DNA of 64,000 nt from contig NW_009799099.1 in the NCBI RefSeq assembly GCF_000213175.1, positions 297,373 through 361,372 of the forward strand. Direction: 5' to 3'. Below are positions 32,192 to 41,220 of this stretch, in pieces. The notes under the pieces were generated by a model, which saw only the letters and a program-made list of their open reading frames with translations, made no database searches and had not been told where the DNA came from. Within the stretch, counting starts at the first letter, position 1. Each line of letters starts with the position of its first letter. The DNA comes from Neurospora tetrasperma FGSC 2508. Its lineage: Eukaryota > Ascomycota > Sordariomycetes > Sordariales > Sordariaceae. A program made the position numbers and the translations under genes.

Positions 32192-32530
32192 CTAGGGGTT
32201 TGGAACCCCCGTCGCCTTCTCGTTTTTCTTTTCCTCTTCCTTTTTCTTTTCCTTTTTCTCCTTTTCGTTCTCCTCCTTTCCCTGCACTCTGAATACCTTC
32301 TCCTCTTCCTTCTTCTGCGGGTCCTCCTGCGACCCCGTCATGACTGCCTCGTCCGCCGGCGCCGGGGGTTCTGGGGAACCTGGTCTTCTGGATAATGTTC
32401 AAAGAAAAAGAAGTTAGGTGGGTGGTAGGCTTGGGGTTTTTATCCATTTGACAGCCAATAGATGGACATGGAGGGGAGAGAGGTTGATGCGGCCTCTGGG
32501 TGGGTTTGTGGTTACGTACCGGATGGGCAT
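32192..32530 (-). CDS. Tiny Lys/Glu-rich protein C (two exons)
   Basis: Exon 1 is only 11 nt (32530-32520, MPI plus CG), followed by a phase-2 intron with donor GTACGT, branch CACCTAACTTC and acceptor ATCCAG, and exon 2 32387-32192. The product has 68 residues: a Pro/Ala-rich head (MPIRRPGSPEPPAPADEAV), then a Lys/Glu stretch (KEENEKEKKEKKKEEEKK) and the end TGVPNP. A minus-strand TATAAGA lies at 32687-32693, about 160 bp upstream. The longer overlapping reading in another frame (Gly-rich) is an artefact of the purine-rich DNA; the spliced frame is preferred because its intron signals match genes A, B and D. Confidence 0.68.
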
Positions 32531-33119
32531 GTTGGTCGGGTTGGTGGGTTGGTTGGCTTGGTAGGTTGTGGGGATGTCAAAGATGGTTGTTGGTAGTATG
32601 AATAGGTTTGGAGGTTTGTTACTTTTGCTTTTGATGATGGTGGGTGATGAGAACTTTGTCACTGGTCGTGGTTGGAAGGAAGGAAGTCTTATAGTTCAGT
32701 GATTCTCGTCATTGGGTTCTACGCAAATCTGGCCAGAGGACACAGAGATTGGCCATCGTAGATACTGGACTCATCACTCTTGACTCACGTTTGTTCATCA
32801 TGGTCATTTTGTGAACTTGGAAACGAGACTTCGTTCATGTGGCGCATACAATGTGGTGTTGAACTTCATCTGGTTTCCTCGGGTCCAGTTGCCAGGTCTG
32901 GAACCAACTACCTTCAGTATCTCTACCTCCCGTCGCTGTAAAGTTCCAGACTTGTTGCCATCCCTCACTTTCCCCCTTCCTCCCTCCCTGATTGATTCCA
33001 TCATGGAGACATCGCAAACAACATCAATGATTGCTTGATCATCATGTTCCCCTCACTTTCTGCTCATCATCCCCACAAAAGGAGTAGAAACAGGAAGGTG
33101 CATCCTCACCAAGACGAGA
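32531..33119. other. Spacer between small-protein genes C and D
   Basis: This spacer holds the promoter of gene C (TATA-like box near 32690) and nothing else I can support. Confidence 0.4.
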
Positions 33120-33355
33120 TTACTTGCTCGCCTTAGCAGCTTCCTTCTCCAGCTCTTTCGCTTTCTTCTGCTTCTCCCGCTCCTGCCTTCTCTTCTCCCT
33201 CTGCCTCTCCGCTTCCTCGGCTAGGCGTCTCTTTTTGTAAGACCTGGGTGATGCATGACAAGGTCAGTATCGATCTGAAAGAGTATAGAAGGTCTAGAGA
33301 AGAAGTAAGTGACGTACTGCATGATGGGATCATGCTGGGTAAGAGCGTTGGACAT
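33120..33355 (-). CDS. Tiny Lys/Glu/Arg-rich helical protein D (two exons)
   Basis: Exon 1 is 33355-33318 (MSNALTQHDPIM plus CA), intron phase 2 from GTACGT to ACCCAG, exon 2 33243-33120. The product has 53 residues, starting MSNALTQHDPIMQSYKKRRL and continuing as a charged helix (EEAERQREKRRQEREKQKK) to AAKASK. A TATAAAA box (minus strand, 33537-33543) lies about 185 bp upstream. The promoter side of genes B and D shares the word TTGTTGGTCTTG. With A-C it forms a four-gene tandem set; sequence identity outside the charged pattern is low, so common descent rests mainly on gene plan and position. Confidence 0.7.
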
Positions 33356-33703
33356 GTTGGTCATTGAGGTTTTGATGTTTTGTTTCCTTTTTTTCCCTGT
33401 GATTGTTGGTCTTGCCTGTGACTTGAAAGACGCGTGTTTGGTCGATTCTCGACTGGGTTATCGAAAGACTGCGGGGATTTGACGGTTGTGGGTTCTGAGA
33501 GGAAACTTCTTGCCTTGACGATGACCAGATCGGTAATTTTATACTGGCATCTTGGAGGAAGGTGCGAGCACTTCACCAGCGAGTGACGGAGATGTCTGGA
33601 GCTCAAGGACCTGAGTCAACCTCGTGCTTTCCTTTTCTCGCTATTCTAGAGGGTTGGGTTGCTATTGTGTGTTGGGAGTTACTATTATTCACGTTGCTGC
33701 ATT

Positions 33704-34267
33704 TCAGGTTCGTCTGGTCTGACAGTTTGCTCGTACTGGTACCCCTAGGTAGCTGAGTGATCTCGTCACTTCGTAGGTCAGGTTGTCCATTATTGCTGTG
33801 CTATTGAAGTTCCGCTGTCTTAGTAGGCTGATGAAGTCCTCCGTCAGCACTCCCGTTGCCTGTATCATCCACCCAGATGCCCTCCGTCCCTCGTGGAACC
33901 TGGTAATGCAGGTGGTGTTGTGACCGGATTGCTTGAGGAGCTGAAAATTTCCATTCTTGGAAGCCGCGATATTTCCATGTTTGAGCACCTTGTTGTCCAC
34001 TTTATTGAAGCTGCCTGGAAGGAACAAAAGGTTGGGAAATGAAAAAAATCGCAACATGGAAGGAGCGTCTTCTTGGCCGTGCAATTTGTGGAGTGGGATC
34101 GCATCCAAATGCTTGTGATGAGCGACGCACGTCCAGAGGGGAAACTGCTGGTTTTTGATCAAGTGCGCAATTGATTCTTCCTCAGAACAACTAATTTTGA
34201 CCCCATTCATCTTGTCATGGATGGTTTCTTTTCCAAGTGGCATCCCCTCTACAACCCGAAACTTCAT
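33704..34267 (-). CDS. Hypothetical protein of 187 residues
   Basis: This is a single open frame from ATG 34267 (AACTATGAAG; MKFRVVEGMPLGKETIHDK) to 33704. Composition is that of a normal soluble protein with no signal peptide, membrane segment or repeat; it includes SEEESIAHLIKNQQFPLW and RFHEGRRASGWMIQATGVL. I recognise no family. It is divergent from the AlkB-like gene (272 bp between the starts). The C-terminus (VRANCQTRRT) is less convincing, so the true 3' end may differ. Confidence 0.42.
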   Translation of the reverse strand: MKFRVVEGMPLGKETIHDKMNGVKISCSEEESIAHLIKNQQFPLWTCVAHHKHLDAIPLHKLHGQEDAPSMLRFFSFPNLLFLPGSFNKVDNKVLKHGNIAASKNGNFQLLKQSGHNTTCITRFHEGRRASGWMIQATGVLTEDFISLLRQRNFNSTAIMDNLTYEVTRSLSYLGVPVRANCQTRRT

Positions 34268-34538
34268 AGTTGTCTTTGTTCAATTCTGTCTGGCTGCTTT
34301 TTTTTCTGTTTTCATACAATTTCCTGCCAATCTGCAGCCGTGATGGTCGCGATGCAACGCTGTTGTTGCCGGGCATGACGGTTCGATGCGCCCGTGTGCC
34401 CACGCTCGATTGTTATCTTTCTTCTTTTGATCATCTCAGCCATTGTAACGACCTAATTGTACATCTATCGATCTCGCATTGTTTGGTTGCCCACCCATCT
34501 CCTTTAGATTCAAGCGACCTTGACCGACATCTCCCAAG

Positions 34539-35621
34539 ATGGCCCTGACCCTGCTGGCGATTGACGCAAGTGCACGGGCCATCCAATCGCAAATTTACGC
34601 GTTTAGGTGCTCACTGCCGCTAAACCGTTGCGCCAAAATTTTCAGCGGGCGTGTGGCTTGGAGCGCCGCCAAAATTCTGCTCCATCAACGACGACGCTTC
34701 ATCAAACCGCGGCGGGAATACGTGCCTCATTACACGACACCACGTGCCATGCCTTCGGTGCCCGCTCCCGTCACGGATCCCGAGAATCCCAAGATCCAAA
34801 GATGGGACGACATTGGGCTGCTACTTATCCACGACTTCATTACGGAGGATGAGGAGGCCGCCATGATCGCTGCCTTCCACGCCGTCGACCATCGCCTGGA
34901 CGGCAAGAGACGCATCAGCCAGCACTTTGGCTACCACTTCGACTACACCACCTTTGGCGCCTCTGAGACAAGCTTCACGCCGGTGCCTTCGTACATCACC
35001 GACTTTCTCCCTCGTCTGCCCGTCCAAGACTACCTCCCCGACCAGTTCACGGCACAGTACTACCCTCCTGGCGCCGGCATCCCGCCGCACGTGGACACGC
35101 ACTCCATGTTCGGCGAAGCGCTGTATAGCTTGTCATACGGAAGTGCTGTTCCCATGGTGTTCAGAATGTCGGATGCAAATGACGCCCGCAAGATGAGATT
35201 GCCTAGAAGATCTCTCCAGTCGTCAGTATTAGAAAGCAAGATGGAGGGTGCATCTGGTACCAACCCAGAATCCGCGGCGACTGCTCCCGACAGCCAGACG
35301 ACAATGACGGTGAAAAGTAAACTGGAAGAGCCGTCACCAGAAAACCCGTCGTGGGAGCTTGTGCTTCCTCCTCGCTCGCTTCTGCTCATGACCGGCCCCG
35401 CGCGCTATGGCTACACGCATGGCATCAAGTCTCGCAAGACTGACATCATCAATGGCGAAATGGTACACAGACAGGGGAGGTACTCCATCACCATGAGAAC
35501 CGTCAGGCGGGGAGATGAGATTGGATGCAACTGCGTATTCCCTGGTGTCTGTGATGCCCGCATTCGCGAGGAACAGAGTCGGCCAGCAGCGGCTCAGAGG
35601 ATGGACCCTCTGGAGAAGTAG
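34539..35621 (+). CDS. AlkB-like Fe(II)/2-oxoglutarate dioxygenase (ALKBH8-type fold)
   Basis: The frame codes for 360 residues from ATG 34539. The catalytic core is clear: YYPPGAGIPPHVDTHSMFG (iron ligands His184 and Asp186), YGYTHGI (third ligand His294) and RYSITMRTVRRG (Arg314/Arg320, 2-oxoglutarate-binding type). A Pro/Ser/Thr-rich insert separates the halves (about 220-270), and a Cys cluster (GCNCVFPGVCD) follows the core. The PPH.D.HS.FG signature is closest to the ALKBH8/tRNA-modifying branch, but nucleic-acid repair is also possible. The first 70 residues are Arg/Ala-rich and almost free of acidic residues, like a mitochondrial leader; an internal Met71 (MPSVPAPVTDPENPK) would give a form without it. 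Confidence 0.85.
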   Translation: MALTLLAIDASARAIQSQIYAFRCSLPLNRCAKIFSGRVAWSAAKILLHQRRRFIKPRREYVPHYTTPRAMPSVPAPVTDPENPKIQRWDDIGLLLIHDFITEDEEAAMIAAFHAVDHRLDGKRRISQHFGYHFDYTTFGASETSFTPVPSYITDFLPRLPVQDYLPDQFTAQYYPPGAGIPPHVDTHSMFGEALYSLSYGSAVPMVFRMSDANDARKMRLPRRSLQSSVLESKMEGASGTNPESAATAPDSQTTMTVKSKLEEPSPENPSWELVLPPRSLLLMTGPARYGYTHGIKSRKTDIINGEMVHRQGRYSITMRTVRRGDEIGCNCVFPGVCDARIREEQSRPAAAQRMDPLEK

Positions 35622-36178
35622 CGGTAGGCGGTTACACGGAGGAGCTGATCACAAGGACAACATGGACGGCGCCGATTTGTTCAATGATCGGCAGAGGCTC
35701 GTATGACAGGTGTCTAGGGGATCTCAGTCTACCTGTCAAATTTGCCCAGACAATGGCGTGCCAGACGCAAAATGACACGAAACTTGGGTGCTCACTGCTT
35801 CGTGGTTGGATCTGGCGCTCCAACGGACGGACAGGTACCAGGGCACTTTTCCCCAATATTTCGACGTCGAATCGGACGCTAAAATCCGGGGCCGCGGGCG
35901 GGGTATTGACACACCGGTGGGGGCTGGGCAAGGGTACATCAGTACCTTCTTACCTAATTCCTCCCTTGGCAGGTACCCCACGATCGTCCACGAGGTCAAT
36001 GACATGCCCTAGGGTCGTCAGGTGATGCGCCAGGTCCACGACCTCTCGTCCTTTGACACTGGGCAAACCCTAGGTATGACAAACCCTGAAAAGTATATCA
36101 TGTTTGGTGTCCTTCAACGGAAATCATCATCTCGTACCAGCATTCCAGCCCATGATTGGACTCCAACACACTTTCACA
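35622..36178. other. Intergenic region between the AlkB-like and first F-box/ankyrin genes
   Basis: I see no gene here. It carries the promoter and leader of the F-box/ankyrin gene; an open frame extends upstream of its ATG to 36104, but only from a TTG. Confidence 0.4.
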
Positions 36179-37873
36179 ATGGACCGAGACTGCTTTTCGT
36201 ACCTCCCTCACGAGCTTCACTTGACCATCTATCAGCATCTCCTGGACATCACCAGGATCGACCGTGAAGACCGCACATCAACACTTTTAGCCCTTGCACA
36301 AACTTCTCGTCACATCCGCGCCACTTACGAGCCCATCCTCTTCCGACAAGATGGCAATCCGGACAGGGCCATGCGATGGGGTGCTTACCACGGCTTGATC
36401 CCCTTGATGGAAAAAGCTCTAACACATGGAGCATCCGTGAAGGCCGAAGGCCCTCACCCATTAGGCCCAGAGTACACCTTTCCAACAAAGACTGGCATCT
36501 TTACGGGGCCGGCCAAGGGCAGCCCTCTTCACTTCGCCGCGATGAATGGACAAAATGATGCTGTCGACTGGCTTCTTGACCACGGAGCTTCTTTGCATGA
36601 GCCCTCCAAGAACCTCTGCAAGTGTGTGGACCCACAAATCCCACAGGGCTTCTTGACAGATCTTGGACGCATTTCCCAGAATCACGGCAGCCTCAACCAC
36701 GATGCCCTCAGCTTGGCGCTGTGTCATCATCATTCCTCCACGGCTCAACTTCTCATTGACCGAGGGGCAGTAGAAGGAAATGCTGAACCCGTCGCTCTTC
36801 ACACAGCAGCAGCCACGGGCCAACACAACCTATTTTTCGAGATTCTGCGGCATGTAGGGCGACATGCTTCCTTGGATACTCCTATCGAGTCCCGATTCAC
36901 ATCGCTCCATTATGCAGCTTGCTCTCCTGTTGCCTCTCCTGCGTTCATACAGAACATGCTTAAGGCCGGAGCCCACGTCATTGAGTCTGCTCCTCGCACT
37001 GATTTGCCTGTTTTTTACGCCGCTCTCAATGGCTCATGGGCGGTTGCCACTATGTTCCTCGACATGGACCTTGAGATGACCGAGTCCCAAGCACAGGTCT
37101 ACCGCGCAGCGGGCATCACTCTCGAAGGGGCCCTCGTCCACGCCGCTGTTTTTGCTCCAGAACCGCCAAACGACTCGCCGACGAGCAGCGAATGGTTTGA
37201 CGGGCGGAAGCAGTTCCTTGCACGACTAGCGCGTCAAGACCCCAACTGCGTCAACTCCGTCTACAGAAACCCACATTGGTACACCAACGATACACCGCTC
37301 AAGCGGGCCGCGGCCAAGGGCCACCTCGAACTCGTTCGCATCCTCCTGGACTTGGGTGCCGATCCAAACGTTACAGCCGGCGCGTGCTCCGAAACCGTTC
37401 TGCATGCTCTCACTCGATGCAACCTCCCTGTCTATCCTGATGATAACCCTTCTCGCTTGAGTCACCCTAGTTTCGACTTCTATACTTGCCAAATCGAGAA
37501 TATCGCTTCCCCGATCGAGAAGCGCTTGGCCGCCAGCACTCCCATCATCATTGCCCTGCTGGAACATGGTGCGTCAGTCGATGGAGTCAAAGACAGAGAC
37601 GGCAAGACTCCGTTGGATTTGGTGGTTCGCTACCAGGTGGCTGAGAGGGCAGACACGGCCAAGAAGTACATCGTTCTCTTTGAGGCGGTGAAGTTGTTGA
37701 GAGTCCTGCTGAAGCACGCGAATCCAGGGTGTTTGCAGGAAGAGCAGCGGCGGAGGGCCAAGACCACCGTGAAGAGGATGGAGCTGGAGCTGGAGGGGTG
37801 GTGGTGTTTCACTCCTAGGGCGAGGGGGATCGGCGGGTTTGGACATATTCCTAGTTTCACGTCTGGATATTAA
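36179..37873 (+). CDS. F-box/ankyrin-repeat protein, copy 1
   Basis: The frame codes for 564 residues from ATG 36179 (CACAATGGACC); a second ATG at 36152 in the same frame has a poorer context. The F-box-like head reads CFSYLPHELHLTIYQHLLDI...LLALAQTSRHIRATYEPILF (about 5-57). Ankyrin repeats follow: AMRWGAYHGLIPLMEKALTHGA, SPLHFAAMNGQNDAVDWLLDHGA, ALHTAAATGQ, FTSLHYAACSP, TPLKRAAAKGHLELVRILLDLGADPN and a late GASVDGVKDRDGKTPLDLV. This fungal architecture is common in lineage-expanded families; SCF-type substrate recruitment is assumed, not shown. It is related to, but clearly diverged from, the genes at 39584 and 54261. Confidence 0.85.
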   Translation: MDRDCFSYLPHELHLTIYQHLLDITRIDREDRTSTLLALAQTSRHIRATYEPILFRQDGNPDRAMRWGAYHGLIPLMEKALTHGASVKAEGPHPLGPEYTFPTKTGIFTGPAKGSPLHFAAMNGQNDAVDWLLDHGASLHEPSKNLCKCVDPQIPQGFLTDLGRISQNHGSLNHDALSLALCHHHSSTAQLLIDRGAVEGNAEPVALHTAAATGQHNLFFEILRHVGRHASLDTPIESRFTSLHYAACSPVASPAFIQNMLKAGAHVIESAPRTDLPVFYAALNGSWAVATMFLDMDLEMTESQAQVYRAAGITLEGALVHAAVFAPEPPNDSPTSSEWFDGRKQFLARLARQDPNCVNSVYRNPHWYTNDTPLKRAAAKGHLELVRILLDLGADPNVTAGACSETVLHALTRCNLPVYPDDNPSRLSHPSFDFYTCQIENIASPIEKRLAASTPIIIALLEHGASVDGVKDRDGKTPLDLVVRYQVAERADTAKKYIVLFEAVKLLRVLLKHANPGCLQEEQRRRAKTTVKRMELELEGWWCFTPRARGIGGFGHIPSFTSGY

Positions 37874-39583
37874 CGTGGACGGTTTGGCTAAAACATTTTT
37901 TTTCATCTTTTTTTTTTTTCAATGTTTTGGAGTTTGTCTGGTTCAATTTTCACTCTTTTTCCCCTTCCGTTGTTGGTTTTTGTGCATTGCCAGCAGTGTC
38001 CACAACGATATTCTGTGCTGCCTGCAATACATGTCATGTCTGTTGAGACGTACCACCGTGGCATATATCGCTTGCCAAAATGATGTGAAGGCTTGTTTGA
38101 ATCTAATCGCTCGGTAACTGGCAAGCAGAGGCAGTGTTGAAATTTGTTGGGCAAACTGTGGCTTGCACATCGCCTTCCTTCCTATGCACATCAGTGGGTT
38201 CATCATTCTCCTACCGCTAGATGTTGAAATATGAAGCTTCCGAGCTCGGAAGGATATTATGGGTTAACTCACATCATCTAACAGACCCGCAGTTCTGGAT
38301 GCAGGTCAGTTCGACCGCAACAGCATTGGGTCCAAGCTTCATGACCTCTTTGAGACCTTGTTCTCGTTTCTCCTTCGATCGACTGACATCCCAGCGGCTT
38401 TGCATTCTTTGCCATTGTCAGCTATTCACACGATTAGCAAGCTCGTCGGCTTGTTTTCTACGAAACCGACGAGCAAAGCAGAGTATTGTTTGCTAGGTGT
38501 ATGGAGAACAACTTGCGACATTAGTTGGATGTTGCGATTCCTAGCAGTCAGTATATCAGCCGATCTCAACGTCGCTGTGGTCACCACCCTCGCGGTAGAA
38601 ACCGGCCATCCAACCACCTAGCTGCGCGGCAACGTCACCCTCTCTTGATATATTCATCTCGATGCTCTCCCCAACCGGCACCTGAACGCTCTCTAAATAC
38701 ACCATTTGGTCAACCCGCAACCTAACCACATGGGATACGTACATCAACAGAAAGAACGACGAAAATTGGGTCCATTCGTATACCGAGACTTTCGACAATA
38801 CGAAGCGCGGGAAGAATATTCAATAAGGCTGGTCAAGCCGTCCAGGTTCTACCTAAGTAAGGGCCTTCACTAAGGTACCCGCTTCTGATCCCATTCACTC
38901 TGTGGCTCACATCGTCGAGACGGGTACGTGAATAACGGGACCTTCAGATGACGTCTTATTCCTGCATTTTTAGATTGTGGGCTACGTTCACCATTCACGC
39001 ACCGGTGGAGCAATAGCAGGTTCGCTTCTCAGGCCCAAGCCACATCACGAACGAAAACATGAGATGAAAAGAGGCATCTACTGTGGCAGGCACATCATCA
39101 ACTAGTAGTACCGCTGTCTGAGGGGAATGAATGGTCTCAAAGGGTTAGGACGAACTGAGACGGTGGGGCAGATGCCAGAGCGGCGGGCCAGGTGAGCTTT
39201 TGAAGGTTCTCCTATGGTGCAGTCGTTGCGATCTCCCATTCACCACAACTAATACGCCCGCAACATATCCTTCACCACAAGTCCTCGGGTTTGCTGATTC
39301 TCCTGTTCATTCAATCTCCACCCACTCCTATATATCCTACATTTCGACCCAGCTTCTTCCCGGATTTTCCCTTGCACTCACAACTGCCTATCTTCCATTT
39401 GGCAAGTCCGACTTTCGTCTTTCGACACCGATGTCCACACAACACGATCATTACAATACGACTGAAACCCACCTACGAAACCTCATAGCGCATCCCTGTC
39501 ACATTTACCGTGAGTCATGGCCGTCTCTCAAGCTCTATCAGCTAACGTGTCGACTTAGCAATATACGTGATGAAATAGCCAAT
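37874..39583. other. Intergenic region and spliced 5' leader of the second F-box/ankyrin gene
   Basis: No gene is firmly supported. A minus-strand frame of 80 codons (38798-38556, LGGWMAGFYREGGDH) has plausible composition but only a TTG start and no other support. Near the right end a 49-nt intron (39510-39558: GTGAGT, CAGCTAACG, ACTTAG) lies in the leader of the next gene; an upstream ATG at 39431 opens a reading frame that ends before the main ATG in the spliced form. Confidence 0.45.
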
Positions 39584-41080
39584 ATGGCACCGAAGAAGGC
39601 GCGAGTCAAGAAGGCGCAAACCAAGAAGAAGGCAGCCAAAAGAATACAACCCAAAGAGATACTGTCACCCGACACCCCACCTGCGGATGGTAGTTCTCCA
39701 TTTACCAGACTCCCTCTGGAGGTACACATGGTCATCGGTGACACATTGAAAGCGGACATGCAGCTTGGTGCGCTGGCCAAATTAGCCAGGACATCGCGGC
39801 GTCTCTGCTCTTTCTACGAGCAGCAAATCTACAAAGGTAGAGGCAACCGCAACAACATCGTTGCTCTGATGTGGGGAACGAGACATAACTCTGTCACTGT
39901 CATGCAGAGCGCCCAACAGTGGGGCGCAAACCTCGATGTTCGGGCTTACCACCTGAACAGAATGGGAAGCAGGAGAACCCATGGAATGCATGGTAGCGGA
40001 ACGGCACTCCAATTAGCCATTAGGGATCAAAACAACGCATCCATGTGCTGGTTGCTCGACGAGCACGCTCGTGTGGATATACCTGGGAAGCCGGCTCAAG
40101 GCATGTGCCAGTGCACCACCCAGTCCAGATCTCACGCCTCCAGTCTCCACCTTGCTTTCTGCAATGGAAACCTGCTTGCCGCCACGACCCTTCTCCGACG
40201 CGAACCGGTAGCTTCGGTGCGGTATTCACTAGAGGTTGATACACGATCCATTCTGAATACGGCAGTCAAGGCGGCTTTCAGTGGGTATTCGGTCAGCTTT
40301 TTGGCTGTGGCACTCGAAAACCCTGCAATTCGCAAGTCAATCAATTCATTCCAGGGAGTGGACCATCGTACACCCATCAAAGTGGCTCTGTCACCTCACC
40401 ACGAGGGTCGTCATCACTTAGAGCTGATCCTTGATGCCCTGGTTAAGGCAGGTGCAAGTTTGGGGCCGTACCCTCACGGCTCAGATGTGGAGGGACACCA
40501 TCCACCCCTATGGTCATCACTCTACAGAGATGACAGAGAGGCAGCCACATATCTGCTGCGGCTCGGCTGCGACCCCAACGGTGACCGACCTCATCCGATT
40601 ACTCCAGAGTGGCGGAGCCCGTTGCACTGGTACATCGGCCATGAATCATATGAAAGATGGTACACGCCTGGTTGGCAGCAGGAGCATGTGGCCCATGAGT
40701 GGATGCGTCAACGCAGACCGTATATCAGAGATTTCATTGTTGTTCTTCTCGAGCACGGGGCGTCGCTGGACATCACGGATTTGGCTGGAAACTCTCCACT
40801 CGATTATGCCGTCAGCTACATGGACAGATTTGTTGAACCAAGGCGCCGAGTTGCAGGCTTCAAGCTTGTCAAGCTCTTGCTTGCCAAAGTTGAAGCCGAG
40901 GGCATCTCCAAAGAGTCCAGGAAAAGGGCTGACGACGTCATAGCGACACTAGTTCAGGACTTGAGGGCTGAGCATGCCACTCATGATCTGTCCGACGTTC
41001 GGGTGCGTGAACTTTCGGCAGAAGATTGGGATTATGATGGCGAAGAAGAAGAAGAACGGGAGCCGATTCGTTTAGGATAG
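39584..41080 (+). CDS. F-box-like/ankyrin-repeat protein, copy 2, with a basic Lys-rich N-terminus
   Basis: The frame codes for 498 residues from ATG 39584. The open frame reaches further upstream, but that part holds a well-formed 49-nt intron, after whose removal the upstream frame stops, so MAPKKARVKKAQTKKK is the likely start. This Lys-rich head looks like a nuclear localisation signal. Then come an F-box-like segment (FTRLPLEVHMVIGDTL...LAKLARTSRRLCSFYEQQIY) and degenerate ankyrin repeats (IVALMWGTRHNSVTVMQSAQQWGANLDV, SSLHLAFCNGNLLAATTLL, AATYLLRLGCDPNG, FIVVLLEHGASLDITDLAGNSPLDYAV). It ends ALVQDLRAEHA...LSDVRV...EPIRLG. It is a clear paralog of the gene at 54261, on the other side of the transposon. 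Confidence 0.83.
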   Translation: MAPKKARVKKAQTKKKAAKRIQPKEILSPDTPPADGSSPFTRLPLEVHMVIGDTLKADMQLGALAKLARTSRRLCSFYEQQIYKGRGNRNNIVALMWGTRHNSVTVMQSAQQWGANLDVRAYHLNRMGSRRTHGMHGSGTALQLAIRDQNNASMCWLLDEHARVDIPGKPAQGMCQCTTQSRSHASSLHLAFCNGNLLAATTLLRREPVASVRYSLEVDTRSILNTAVKAAFSGYSVSFLAVALENPAIRKSINSFQGVDHRTPIKVALSPHHEGRHHLELILDALVKAGASLGPYPHGSDVEGHHPPLWSSLYRDDREAATYLLRLGCDPNGDRPHPITPEWRSPLHWYIGHESYERWYTPGWQQEHVAHEWMRQRRPYIRDFIVVLLEHGASLDITDLAGNSPLDYAVSYMDRFVEPRRRVAGFKLVKLLLAKVEAEGISKESRKRADDVIATLVQDLRAEHATHDLSDVRVRELSAEDWDYDGEEEEEREPIRLG

Positions 41081-41162
41081 CATACGTGGAGGCGTGAGGG
41101 AGGAAGGTTGAGAAGGAAGTGAAGGGTGTTGGGTCGTGTGTAAGTCATTGTACTTCTCGTCG

Positions 41163-41170
41163 TTTTCGAG
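41163..41170 (+). repeat. 8-bp target-site duplication, left copy (TTTTCGAG)
   Basis: TTTTCGAG directly precedes the left terminal inverted repeat and recurs in the same orientation at 53180-53187, directly after the right one. Confidence 0.9.
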
Positions 41171-41220
41171 GAGTAACCCTCCGCACACCCACCCCATTCC
41201 CTACATACACCCAAAAACCC
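41171..41220 (+). repeat. Left 50-bp terminal inverted repeat of the Mutator-like element
   Basis: It begins GAGTAACCCTCCGCACACCC and ends CCCAAAAACCC. It is a perfect reverse complement of 53130-53179. Unlike the interior it is GC-normal, as expected for a repeat too short to be hit efficiently by RIP. Confidence 0.95.

Noticed and set aside
32169-32447. Minus-strand Gly/Lys-rich frame of 92 codons
   Set aside because: It overlaps micro-gene C in another phase; the spliced frame has matching intron signals and is preferred.
29730-33355. CRISPR-like or other regularly spaced repeat
   Set aside because: The regular spacing is that of the four small genes; no short identical repeats with unique spacers occur, and the host is a eukaryote.
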